A model generated the notes under the pieces. It saw nothing but the letters and a program-made list of their open reading frames with translations. It did not search any database and was not told the origin of the DNA. 54,068 nt of DNA. Source: Syntrophobacteraceae bacterium (GTDB lineage: Bacteria; Desulfobacterota; Syntrophobacteria; Syntrophobacterales; Syntrophobacteraceae). Made by a program: the position numbers and the translations under genes. The stretch spans positions 1 to 54,068 of the forward strand of contig JARLHP010000068.1 of NCBI GenBank assembly GCA_031292195.1, in the 5' to 3' direction. Shown piece after piece: positions 42,748 to 50,247 of the stretch. Within the stretch, counting starts at the first letter, position 1; the number at the start of each line of letters is the position of its first letter.

Positions 42748-43019
42748 TCGGTCTCCGGCTCCGGGCCTTCCTCGCTTGTTCCCCATGTATCAAACCACGC
42801 TGTCATGGCCTCATTGGTGACAAATTCGCCTGTGCGCTGGTAGGTCTCCCAAGCTTCATCAGCTTCGCGGTTCCTGGCCTCGGCTGCTTCTTCTTTGTTG
42901 AGATATTCTCGAATGGCCTCTCGCATGAGCCAGTGTGTGGATCGTCGTTTTAGCATACCGAGAGATTTCAACCGCTCACAGGTCTCTTCATCAAGCTTTA
43001 CTCCCATTGTTGTCGCCAT
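42735..43019 (-). CDS. CopG/ParD-type ribbon-helix-helix antitoxin
   Basis: This 94-residue protein begins with the ribbon-helix-helix pattern M-G-V-K-L-D-E-E-T-C-E-R-L-K-S-L (strand plus helix), then R-R-S-T-H-W-L-M-R-E-A-I-R-E-Y-L, typical of CopG/ParD antitoxins. The C-terminal half is acidic and would wrap the toxin. It precedes the toxin by an overlap, the usual order. Upstream, AAAGTATAC/ACTTT motifs on the minus strand could be an operator. Confidence 0.85.
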   Translation of the reverse strand: MATTMGVKLDEETCERLKSLGMLKRRSTHWLMREAIREYLNKEEAAEARNREADEAWETYQRTGEFVTNEAMTAWFDTWGTSEEGPEPETECRR

Positions 43020-43369
43020 AAACCTGCCTCGTCAAAGTGTTTCTAAAGTTTCAACTTACGTATACTTTAAACAACCCGATGCCGTAACGTCAATCCTTCG
43101 AGCGAGAGGGGCAGGGCCCCTGTTCAATGTTGCTGGAGCCTGTCAGAATAAATTCTTGCGGCTTTAAGTGGCGCAACTCGTGATCCCGCTTTTACCTCGC
43201 GCCAAAAGGCGCGATGCATCAGGCCGGCGCACGGAACGTGCGCCGGCCTGAAATGGCGGGTGCAGGGCGGACGCAGCCCTGCGCTTTTGGTTCTTTGCAT
43301 CTTGGCATTCAAGCAACAGCATTGGAGGCACACGCCCCCCCCCCGCGCTTTTGACCTTGAACTGCCCTG
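43020..43369. other. Intergenic region with strong hairpins
   Basis: The gap between copG and the end of the zinc operon holds a perfect 15-bp stem (43219-43233 and 43237-43251) with a GAA loop and a smaller CGCGCC-AAAA-GGCGCG hairpin (43198-43213). Neither has a clear T-tract, but they are placed where the minus-strand operon should terminate. There is no gene that I can support. Confidence 0.5.
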
Positions 43370-43882
43370 CTATTTCCCCCCGGATTTCAAGCAGCGGCTG
43401 CAGGTTCCATACACGGTCAATTTGTGATCGTTGACGGTGAAACCATGCTGCCGACCGATCTCCTCGAATTTTTGGGCGGAAAGACACTCCCGAAAGTCCA
43501 CTACACAGTTGCACAGGGTGCATACCAGGTGGTGATGGTGAGAGCCTCCGCATACCCGGTACTTATGCGAACCGTCCGATAGTTCCACACGGTCGAGCAC
43601 CTTGCTTTCGACCAGTTGCTCAATCGAGCGGTAAACCGTGGCGCGGCCGATCCTGCCATTGGCGGCCCGAAGGTCCTGCCACAGGTCGTCGGTGGAAAAC
43701 GCCTCCCCGCTGCGCGCCAGCTCGGCCAGTTTTTCCACCAGCATCCGCCTCGGCGCGGTGTTTGGACGGCTGAGATCGAAAAAGGCGTTCTCGATCCGAC
43801 GAACAGTATCGAGCGAGTCATTATCGCCTTCGGCGCAAACCTGCCGTGGCGACCGGCAATGTGAACGGGATTCATTTTTCAT
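43370..43882 (-). CDS. Fur-family metal-dependent repressor (Zur-like)
   Basis: This 170-residue protein has the winged-helix Fur domain (T-A-P-R-R-M-L-V-E-K-L to G-R-A-T-V-Y-R-S-I-E-Q-L-V) followed by the dimer domain with H-H-H-H-L-V-C-T-L-C-N and a closing Y-G-T-C-S-R-C. These two C-x2-C pairs bind structural zinc. As the last gene of a zinc-type ABC importer operon it is likely Zur-like, but Fur or Mur cannot be excluded. It probably binds the palindrome at 47500. It starts 36 bp after the permease stop. Confidence 0.85.
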   Translation of the reverse strand: MKNESRSHCRSPRQVCAEGDNDSLDTVRRIENAFFDLSRPNTAPRRMLVEKLAELARSGEAFSTDDLWQDLRAANGRIGRATVYRSIEQLVESKVLDRVELSDGSHKYRVCGGSHHHHLVCTLCNCVVDFRECLSAQKFEEIGRQHGFTVNDHKLTVYGTCSRCLKSGGK

Positions 43883-43918
43883 ACACCAGCCTTTTAATTA
43901 CCAACCTGACCAACAATT

Positions 43919-44788
43919 TTATCCGGTCTCCCGGTCCCCGTGAGGGTATTCGAAGACCCGCACCCGGCGAAGACGCTTCCGGAGGACAAGTGAGGCGCCG
44001 TAGACCAGCGCTGCCAGCGCCGAAATATAAAAGCCGGCCGGAAGATGGCGGATGGTCCCGGTGAACGTCAGGACCAGCCCGCACCAGGTGACGCCCACCG
44101 CCGTTGCCATCGAAAGGGCGATGGCCTGCCCCGGACGGTTGGTAAGGTTCACCGCCGCCGCTGCCGGAGCAATGAGCAGGGAAGCCGCCAGAAGAACGCC
44201 CACCAGGAGCACGCAACCGGCCGTCGTGAGAGCGACGATGGCCAAAAAGGCGGCCGAGATGGCGCGTACGGGCACTCCGCGTGCTTCGGCGCCTGCCGGG
44301 TCAACCGAGGCGAATAGCAACGGCCGGTGCAGGAGGGCCAGGGCCGCGAGGGCGGTCGCGCAACTTCCCAGCGCCAGCAGTATGTCATTGGAACTTATGG
44401 TTAAAATCGACCCGAACAGGATGTTGATGCCGCTCATGGCGTGCGAAGCGCTGGTGCGCGAATAGATGCTCAGGAAAAGCACCCCGAGCCCCAGGGCAAA
44501 AGAGAGCACCATGCCGATCTCGACGTCTCGTCCCCGCGCCCGGTTTCCTATGATCCCCAGTCCTGCCGCCGCCAGAAGAGAAAAAACGATCATTCCGGCA
44601 AAAGAAGCCACTCCCAGCAGCGCCGCGCCCGTCGCCCCGGCAAACCCTATGTCGGTAAACGCTTCCGCGGCGAATGCCTGCGCCCTCAGCACCACAAAAT
44701 AGCCCACCGCTCCGGCTACAACCGCCACGATGGCGCCGCCGGTAAAGGCGTGGACCATAATGTCCGAACTGAAGAGCTCCCTTAGCAT
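43919..44788 (-). CDS. Metal ABC transporter permease 2 (ZnuB/MntB-like)
   Basis: This 289-residue membrane protein has eight or nine hydrophobic segments and the ZnuB/ABC-3 layout, with D-I-G-F-A-G-A-T-G-A-A near residue 47 and E-A-R-G-V-P-V-R. The ATG at 44788 overlaps the preceding permease stop by 7 bp (ATGCTAA). It is a paralogue of the permease just upstream (shared G-F-A-G-A-x-G-A and F-A-L-G-L-G), so the importer probably uses a heterodimer. Confidence 0.87.
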   Translation of the reverse strand: MLRELFSSDIMVHAFTGGAIVAVVAGAVGYFVVLRAQAFAAEAFTDIGFAGATGAALLGVASFAGMIVFSLLAAAGLGIIGNRARGRDVEIGMVLSFALGLGVLFLSIYSRTSASHAMSGINILFGSILTISSNDILLALGSCATALAALALLHRPLLFASVDPAGAEARGVPVRAISAAFLAIVALTTAGCVLLVGVLLAASLLIAPAAAAVNLTNRPGQAIALSMATAVGVTWCGLVLTFTGTIRHLPAGFYISALAALVYGASLVLRKRLRRVRVFEYPHGDRETG

Positions 44789-45693
44789 TGCGCCGCCCTT
44801 TTCTTGCATTCCTCGCGGCTGTTCAGAAAGCACCTTTGCATGTGTCCCTGGATGTCCCGACATGAGACCGGCGCACGCCCTGCTTTTCCCCGGAAAAATA
44901 TCCTCACCGGCATGTACACAAGAAAAGAAATCGTGGCGATAAAGAAACTTACCGGCCAGTCCCCGCTAAGACCCGCCAGGGTAATCCCGGCAAACATGTA
45001 GGCCACCCCGAGAAGCGCGGCAAGCAGTATAGCCCGGCAAGGCCTGTGGGTGAGGCGACTGGCGGTCGCCCCCGGCCCGACCAGCATGGTGAACACCAGC
45101 AGCGCTCCCACCACCTGGACCGCCAGAGAAACGGTCACCGCCACGACCACCAGGAAGACCATGGTGAGCAGCCCCACCGGAACCCCTTTGGCCTCGGCCG
45201 CAATGGGATCGAACATGACGAACAGGAGAGGTCGAAACAGGAAGAGCACCAGGCAAACAGCTCCCAGACCCATAAAACCCGTAAATATCACATTATTTCG
45301 GGTTATGCCCAAAACGGTCCCGAACAGGATACTGTAGACCCGCTCGCCATATCCGCCGTAGAGCGAAAGGAACATAAGCCCCAGGCCCAGGGCGAAAGAC
45401 ATGACCACGCCGATGGAGACGTCCCTTTCGCGAACCTCCCGCCCCCCCGCGCTCATGGCCGCACCGGCAAGAATGGTCATGGCGAAAAGGCCGTAGACCG
45501 GTTTGATCCCCAGGAGCACCGCGCCGGCCGCGCCCGCAAAGCCAATGTTGGGAAGAGCATGGCCTGCGAACGTGTAGCCTCCCCCGATCAGAAAATACCC
45601 GACGACCGCGCAGGCCACGGCAATGAATATCCCGCTCAGCAGCGCGTTCTGGATAAATTGAAAATGGTACAATCCCATAATAGAATGAAACAT
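44782..45693 (-). CDS. znuB: Metal ABC transporter permease 1 (ZnuB/MntB-like)
   Basis: This 303-residue membrane protein has about nine helices and the ABC-3 motifs L-P-N-I-G-F-A-G-A-A-G-A near residue 48 and D-P-I-A-A-E-A-K-G-V-P-V-G. The ATG (45693) overlaps the ATPase stop. It carries a long C-terminal tail (C-R-D-I-Q-G-H-M-Q-R-C) not seen in its paralogue. It forms the membrane channel of a zinc or manganese importer. Confidence 0.88.
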   Translation of the reverse strand: MFHSIMGLYHFQFIQNALLSGIFIAVACAVVGYFLIGGGYTFAGHALPNIGFAGAAGAVLLGIKPVYGLFAMTILAGAAMSAGGREVRERDVSIGVVMSFALGLGLMFLSLYGGYGERVYSILFGTVLGITRNNVIFTGFMGLGAVCLVLFLFRPLLFVMFDPIAAEAKGVPVGLLTMVFLVVVAVTVSLAVQVVGALLVFTMLVGPGATASRLTHRPCRAILLAALLGVAYMFAGITLAGLSGDWPVSFFIATISFLVYMPVRIFFRGKAGRAPVSCRDIQGHMQRCFLNSREECKKRAAQC

Positions 45694-46481
45694 CAGGTTT
45701 CGACCCCCAGGACGAACTTTTTCCCCATCGCTTCGACCACCTCCACCGGATGGTTGTAGAGAACACTGAGTGTTTCCCTGGTTATCACGGTCTGCGGCGG
45801 CCCTATGGCGCAGCGGCCGTTGGCCAGGTAAAGGACCCGGTCCACATGAGGCAAAAGCGGGTTTATGTCGTGGGTGACCAGCATCACAGCCACCTTGCGG
45901 GAAGCACAGAGCCGGCTGACAAGGGTTATGATCTCCTGGGCGCCGGCGATGTCAAGATTTGTCAGCGGCTCATCGAGCAAAACCAGCCCGGGGTTTGCGA
46001 TCAGGACCTGCGCCAGCGAAAGCCTCTGCCTTTCCCCTCCGGAGAGCTCTCCCACCGACGCCTCTGCGTACTCGGTGGCATGCACCTCCTCGAGCACTTC
46101 GTCTATCAGCTTTCTGCGCTTCCGGCTCGGAAAACCCGGCCCGAAGCGGTGCCCGTCCAGGCCAAAGCCCACCAGGTCGCGGGCCCGCACCGCAAAATTG
46201 GCATCGAGCGTTCTGAATTGCGGGGCATAGCCGATCCCGGAGTTGCCGCGGCGAGGTTTTCGGCCAAAAACCATCACTTCTCCCGCCTCGCACCGAATCA
46301 GCCCCAGAAGCAGCTTCAAAAGAGTCGTTTTCCCGGCCCCGTTTGGCCCAAGGACCGCTACGAATTCACCGTCCTCTATCGTAAACGTCATCTCGTCCTG
46401 GATTACCCTGCCCCCGAAACCGAAGCGGACGTTGCGCAAAAAGACGGGCTGAGTCCTCTGGCTGACCGGTTCCAAACTCAT
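45693..46481 (-). CDS. znuC: Metal ABC transporter ATPase (ZnuC-like)
   Basis: This protein of 262 residues has Walker A G-P-N-G-A-G-K-T-T, signature L-S-G-G-E-R-Q-R, Walker B V-L-L-D-E-P-L-T-N-L-D and an H-loop His in T-H-D-I. The ATG at 46481 shares an ATGA with the substrate-binding gene. It ends with an acidic, hydrophobic tail typical of ZnuC/MntA-class ATPases. Confidence 0.92.
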   Translation of the reverse strand: MSLEPVSQRTQPVFLRNVRFGFGGRVIQDEMTFTIEDGEFVAVLGPNGAGKTTLLKLLLGLIRCEAGEVMVFGRKPRRGNSGIGYAPQFRTLDANFAVRARDLVGFGLDGHRFGPGFPSRKRRKLIDEVLEEVHATEYAEASVGELSGGERQRLSLAQVLIANPGLVLLDEPLTNLDIAGAQEIITLVSRLCASRKVAVMLVTHDINPLLPHVDRVLYLANGRCAIGPPQTVITRETLSVLYNHPVEVVEAMGKKFVLGVET

Positions 46482-47473
46482 CGCGCGCCGCCCCCCGCCC
46501 CGGTCTTCGATCTGCCAAGAGCGGATTCGAGTGCTGCGATCTGGTCCAGCATCCATGTCTGGTAATTTTTACCGGGAGGCATCGTTTCGGTCACCGCCAC
46601 AACCTCCACCCCGGAAGTCTTGGCCAGCTCCTCCAGCTTTTGGGTGAACCGGTCGGTGGTCTGCCGGTTTAACACCAGTACGCGCACCAGCTTCTTTCTC
46701 ACCTGCTCCTGCGCTGTCAGCATCGTATCGGCGGGCGGGTCGATCCCTTCGGCCACCGCCTTTTGAAATTCGAACGGGGTCAATACCTTCAGACCCATGG
46801 GGTTGGATTGATACAGGAATATAGGTTCGGTAAGTGCGATCGGGGTTCCGGAAAACCGCTTCGAAATCCGGCCGATTTTGGCGCCGATCCCGCTCAGGCT
46901 GGCGGTGAAAGTTTTCAGGTTCCGGTCAAATTCCGCCGCCTGTTCCGGACGCAGCTTCTTGAGATCTGCCGCCATGGCCCCCGCCATGGCCTTGACATCT
47001 TCCAGGCTGTACCAGACGTGTTCATTTTCGGGGATCCTTACAGGCGAAATATCCCAGACATTTAGGACCAGCCGGCCCGAGTTTGGCGAGGCGGACAGCA
47101 GCTTATTCATCCAGTCGTCATAGCCCCCCCCGTTTTCGATCACCAGGTCCGCGCCCGCCACCGCCTGTGCGTCCTTCACGGTCGGTTCGTATTCGTGCGG
47201 ATCGACATTCGGATCGGAGAGCAACCCCTTTACCTCGGCGCAGGCGCCACCAATCTGGCCGGCAATGTCCTGGTAGAAATTCTCGGCGGCAACTATCTTC
47301 AGCCTGTTCGAATCGGTGCACGGAGCAACCGCTTGCGCCAGGGCCCCGAAAAAAAACATCGGAACGGCCTGAACCAGGACGATCGCCGCCACCGCCGCCA
47401 CCGCCGCCCCCCAAAAGCTCCCCCACCCCACGCGCCGTAAGCCGGGAGCTGGAAGTCTCCCTCTTTTGACCAT
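46478..47473 (-). CDS. znuA: Metal ABC transporter substrate-binding protein (ZnuA/TroA-like)
   Basis: This 331-residue protein has an N-terminal membrane/signal segment (about 15-45) and the TroA fold. Metal ligands are visible in D-P-H-E-Y-E-P-T (His near 93) and E-N-E-H-V-W-Y (His near 153), followed by A-L-T-E-P. The short acidic/His-rich loop of some zinc-specific ZnuA is absent, so manganese cannot be excluded. GAGGAG lies upstream of the ATG. It heads a five-gene operon with the ATPase, two permeases and the Fur-family regulator. Confidence 0.88.
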   Translation of the reverse strand: MVKRGRLPAPGLRRVGWGSFWGAAVAAVAAIVLVQAVPMFFFGALAQAVAPCTDSNRLKIVAAENFYQDIAGQIGGACAEVKGLLSDPNVDPHEYEPTVKDAQAVAGADLVIENGGGYDDWMNKLLSASPNSGRLVLNVWDISPVRIPENEHVWYSLEDVKAMAGAMAADLKKLRPEQAAEFDRNLKTFTASLSGIGAKIGRISKRFSGTPIALTEPIFLYQSNPMGLKVLTPFEFQKAVAEGIDPPADTMLTAQEQVRKKLVRVLVLNRQTTDRFTQKLEELAKTSGVEVVAVTETMPPGKNYQTWMLDQIAALESALGRSKTGAGGGAR

Positions 47474-47499
47474 TGCACACTCCTCGCACGGTTCCCGTC

Positions 47500-47522
47500 T
47501 TAATGATACTCGATATCATTAA
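47500..47522. promoter_or_regulatory. Fur/Zur-type operator palindrome
   Basis: TTAATGATA-CTCGA-TATCATTAA is a perfect inverted repeat with 9-bp arms, close to Fur/Zur boxes. It lies 27-49 bp before the znuA ATG. Confidence 0.8.
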
Positions 47523-47531
47523 CTTGATCCG

Positions 47532-47560
47532 ATAATAACTACCCTTGCCGGAATCGTCAA
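47532..47560 (-). promoter_or_regulatory. Promoter of the metal importer operon
   Basis: On the minus strand TTGACG (47560-47555) and TATTAT (47537-47532) are 17 bp apart. The start point would be near 47525, so the palindrome 47500-47522 overlaps the first transcribed bases. Confidence 0.7.
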
Positions 47561-47765
47561 TTGGAATGAGCAGATAAACGATGAGGAAGGATTTGTCGGG
47601 AAAAAGGTTGCCTTGGCCCTGGAACTGGTCTTGGAGCGGAAAATCCAAGCCATGGGCGGCTCAAATCCGGATATGTCTAGCCCGGCCTTTCTTTCTTCGC
47701 GTCTTCGCGTGAGCTTATAGTCAACAGGATTGCCGGTTTCCCTGCCCCGGAGGTCCTTTGGGGGA

Positions 47766-49847
47766 TTACCTTTGGTCGAGCGCCTGACGCACGGCTTTGG
47801 CCAGCGAGGCGATGGAATAGGGTTTGGTGACGATTTGGCAATTAGCCTTTTTGCAGTAATCCTTTACGACTCTATCCTCGCTGAATCCGGTGCACAGGAT
47901 AATCGGAATGTCCGGCCGAACCTCCCGGATCTTAGCTGCAAGCTCTATCCCGGTGATATGAGGCATTGTCATGTCGGTTATAACCAGGTCGAAGGCCCGG
48001 GGGTCGGCATGGAAAATCTTGAAGGCGTCGGGACTGCTCAGTTCGGTTCTCACTGTGTAGCCAAGCGATTCGAGCGTCGCCCGGCCCAATTCGGTCAAGG
48101 GTTTCTCGTCATCGACAAACAGAATCCTCTCGTTTCCCGAGGGAAGCCTCTCCAGGGCCTCGACCGCCGGCGCGCTATCTTCTTCGAGCCCGGGAAACCA
48201 TATGTGGAAAATGGTTCCATGCCCCGGCCTGCTTTCCACCTCGATCGTCCCGCCGCTTGCCCTGACGATGTTTTGGGCCACGGAAAGCCCAAGCCCCGTC
48301 CCTTCCCCCACCTCCTTGGTGGTGAAGTAGGGATCGAATATCCTGTCGAGTATCCCGGCATCGATGCCGCGGCCGGTATCTCCCACCTCCAGGCACACGT
48401 AGGGCCCCGGCCTCAAATCCGGGTGCTCCGCCATAGTACTGGCCTCGACCTGCACTTTGCGCAGCCCGAGGCTCAAAACGCCGCCCTTGTCGCGCATGGC
48501 GTGGGCCGCGTTGACGCCAAGATTCATCACCACCTGGTGAATTTGCGTCGGGTCGGAAAGAATCACGGCATGGGCGGCGTCCCTGGAGACTTCCCGGCGA
48601 ATCTCGATGGTCGAGGGCAGCGAGGCGCGAAGCAGCTTCATGGCCTCACTCACGATCAGGGCGAGTTGCACGGGCCTTCGCTCCTGTTCACTCCGGCGGC
48701 TGAAGGTCAGGATCTGGCGCACCAACTCCTTGGCGCGCAGGCCCGCCGCAAAAATTTGTCCCAGGCTGTTTTTCAGTGCCTGATTCTCGGAAGGCAGGGC
48801 CAGCGCGATCTCGGCGTAGCCCATGATGGCCATGAGAATGTTGTTGAAATCATGGGCGATGCCACCCGCCAGAGTGCCGATGCACTCCATCTTTTCAGCC
48901 TGGCGAAGGCTCTTTTCCAGGTTTACCTCGTGGGTGACGTCCCGGATTACGCTCACGTAATTAACGATTGCCTCCGAAGCGTCCCGAACGGAAGAAATGG
49001 TGACTTCGGCGTGGAAAAGCGCGCCATTTTTCTTCCTGGCCAACATGCGCCCCGACCACACTCCGACTCTGCCCAGAGCTTCCAGCACACTCTCGCCCGG
49101 GCTCTCCTCCGAGTCCTTGACCAAAACGGCGTTGTGTCTGCCTGAGAGTTCACTCCGGTCATAACCCGTGATGCGCTCCAGACCCGAGTTCACATACTGA
49201 ATGATCCAGTTCACATCGCTAATGACGATGCCTTCCGCAACATGCTCCATGGCCGTGGCCAGGCGCGCGCGCTCCGCCTCGACGCGCTCGCGCGCCGCGA
49301 TGTCGCGCTCCAGCTCGGACCGGGCCCGCTCCAGTTGCTCCATCTTGGCTTCGAGCTTCCGGATGAGCACTTCGTTATATTGTTTCAGGCTGCCGGCCTC
49401 CCGCTCTTGCGGCCAGGCGGGTCCAGGCAGGAATGACTCGCCGGGCGGGATATGGACGGGCGCGCTCGACCCCACCTGTTCGAGCGTTTCCCGAACGACG
49501 GCCATAAAGACGGCGGGGGCTTCGGGCTTGACGATAAACTTCTCGGCGCCCAGGCTCAGGGCGAACTCCCGGTCCCGTTCGTCGGTGTAGGTCGCCGTGT
49601 AGAAGATAAACGGAATCGGCCGCAACCGCTGGTCCTTCTTCCAGTGGCGGCACAGGGTAAACCCGTCCATCACCGGCATCAGGATATCGGCGATGATCAG
49701 GTCGGGAGGGGCCTCCAGCGCCAGTTCTAACGCCTCGGCGCCCTGCGAGGCGGTCTCCACCTCGTAGCCGAATCCTTGAAGCAGGGCACACAGTAAGTAC
49801 CTACCCTCCTCCTTATCGTCCACGACCAGGATTTTCCGCATCTTCAT
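47766..49847 (-). CDS. Hybrid sensor kinase: REC-PAS-HisKA-HATPase-REC
   Basis: This 693-residue protein has an N-terminal receiver (D54 in I-I-A-D-I-L-M-P), a coiled segment (about 155-195), a PAS domain (about 195-315), a HisKA with H332 in G-G-I-A-H-D-F-N-N, an HATPase domain (N-A-A-H-A-M near 440; D-T-G-R-G-I; G-T-G-L-G-L), and a C-terminal receiver (D625 in I-T-D-M-T-M-P). It is soluble with no membrane helix. It starts within the ATGA closing the response regulator gene. It could pass phosphate in a relay with the membrane kinase upstream. No output domain is present. Confidence 0.9.
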   Translation of the reverse strand: MKMRKILVVDDKEEGRYLLCALLQGFGYEVETASQGAEALELALEAPPDLIIADILMPVMDGFTLCRHWKKDQRLRPIPFIFYTATYTDERDREFALSLGAEKFIVKPEAPAVFMAVVRETLEQVGSSAPVHIPPGESFLPGPAWPQEREAGSLKQYNEVLIRKLEAKMEQLERARSELERDIAARERVEAERARLATAMEHVAEGIVISDVNWIIQYVNSGLERITGYDRSELSGRHNAVLVKDSEESPGESVLEALGRVGVWSGRMLARKKNGALFHAEVTISSVRDASEAIVNYVSVIRDVTHEVNLEKSLRQAEKMECIGTLAGGIAHDFNNILMAIMGYAEIALALPSENQALKNSLGQIFAAGLRAKELVRQILTFSRRSEQERRPVQLALIVSEAMKLLRASLPSTIEIRREVSRDAAHAVILSDPTQIHQVVMNLGVNAAHAMRDKGGVLSLGLRKVQVEASTMAEHPDLRPGPYVCLEVGDTGRGIDAGILDRIFDPYFTTKEVGEGTGLGLSVAQNIVRASGGTIEVESRPGHGTIFHIWFPGLEEDSAPAVEALERLPSGNERILFVDDEKPLTELGRATLESLGYTVRTELSSPDAFKIFHADPRAFDLVITDMTMPHITGIELAAKIREVRPDIPIILCTGFSEDRVVKDYCKKANCQIVTKPYSIASLAKAVRQALDQR

Positions 49848-50233
49848 GGGCTGCTCTCCGTGGGGGGATTATCCAGATACCGCTCTATCCGGGCCATAAA
49901 GGTGGCCGGATTGATCGGTTTTTCTATATAGCCGGTACAGCCCGCCGCCAGCGCCTTCTCCCGATCTCCGGCCATGGCGTAGGAAGTGACCGCGATGATC
50001 GGGATATTTTCCAGAGCCGGATTTGCGCGCAGCGCCCGGGCCACCGCGTACCCGTCCATGGTGGGGAGCTGTATATCCAGAAGGATCAACCGGGGGAGCT
50101 CCTCTGCCGCCAGCTTGACGCCCTGCGGTCCATCGAAAGCCTCAACGACCGCGTATCCGTGTTTATCGAGCAGAAAGTTCATGAGGTAGCGGTTCTGCTC
50201 GTTGTCCTCGATGAGAAGGACCTTTGCCTTCAT
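49844..50233 (-). CDS. Single-domain response regulator (CheY/DivK-like)
   Basis: This protein of 129 residues is a bare receiver domain with D53 (L-L-D-I-Q-L-P-T-M-D-G), the N-terminal acidic pair E9-D10, and Lys in E-K-P-I-N-P. AAGGGGGAAA precedes the ATG at 50233; the frame continues further upstream without conservation. It has no DNA-binding or enzymatic domain, so it acts as a relay or DivK-like partner. It lies between the two kinases with a 14-bp gap and a 4-bp overlap. Confidence 0.9.
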   Translation of the reverse strand: MKAKVLLIEDNEQNRYLMNFLLDKHGYAVVEAFDGPQGVKLAAEELPRLILLDIQLPTMDGYAVARALRANPALENIPIIAVTSYAMAGDREKALAAGCTGYIEKPINPATFMARIERYLDNPPTESSP

Positions 50234-50247
50234 GATTTCCCCCTTTC

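Noticed and set aside
43219-43251. 15-bp hairpin considered as a CRISPR repeat or attachment site
   Set aside because: It occurs once, has no spacer array and no integrase gene is in the window; a terminator or REP-like role is simpler.
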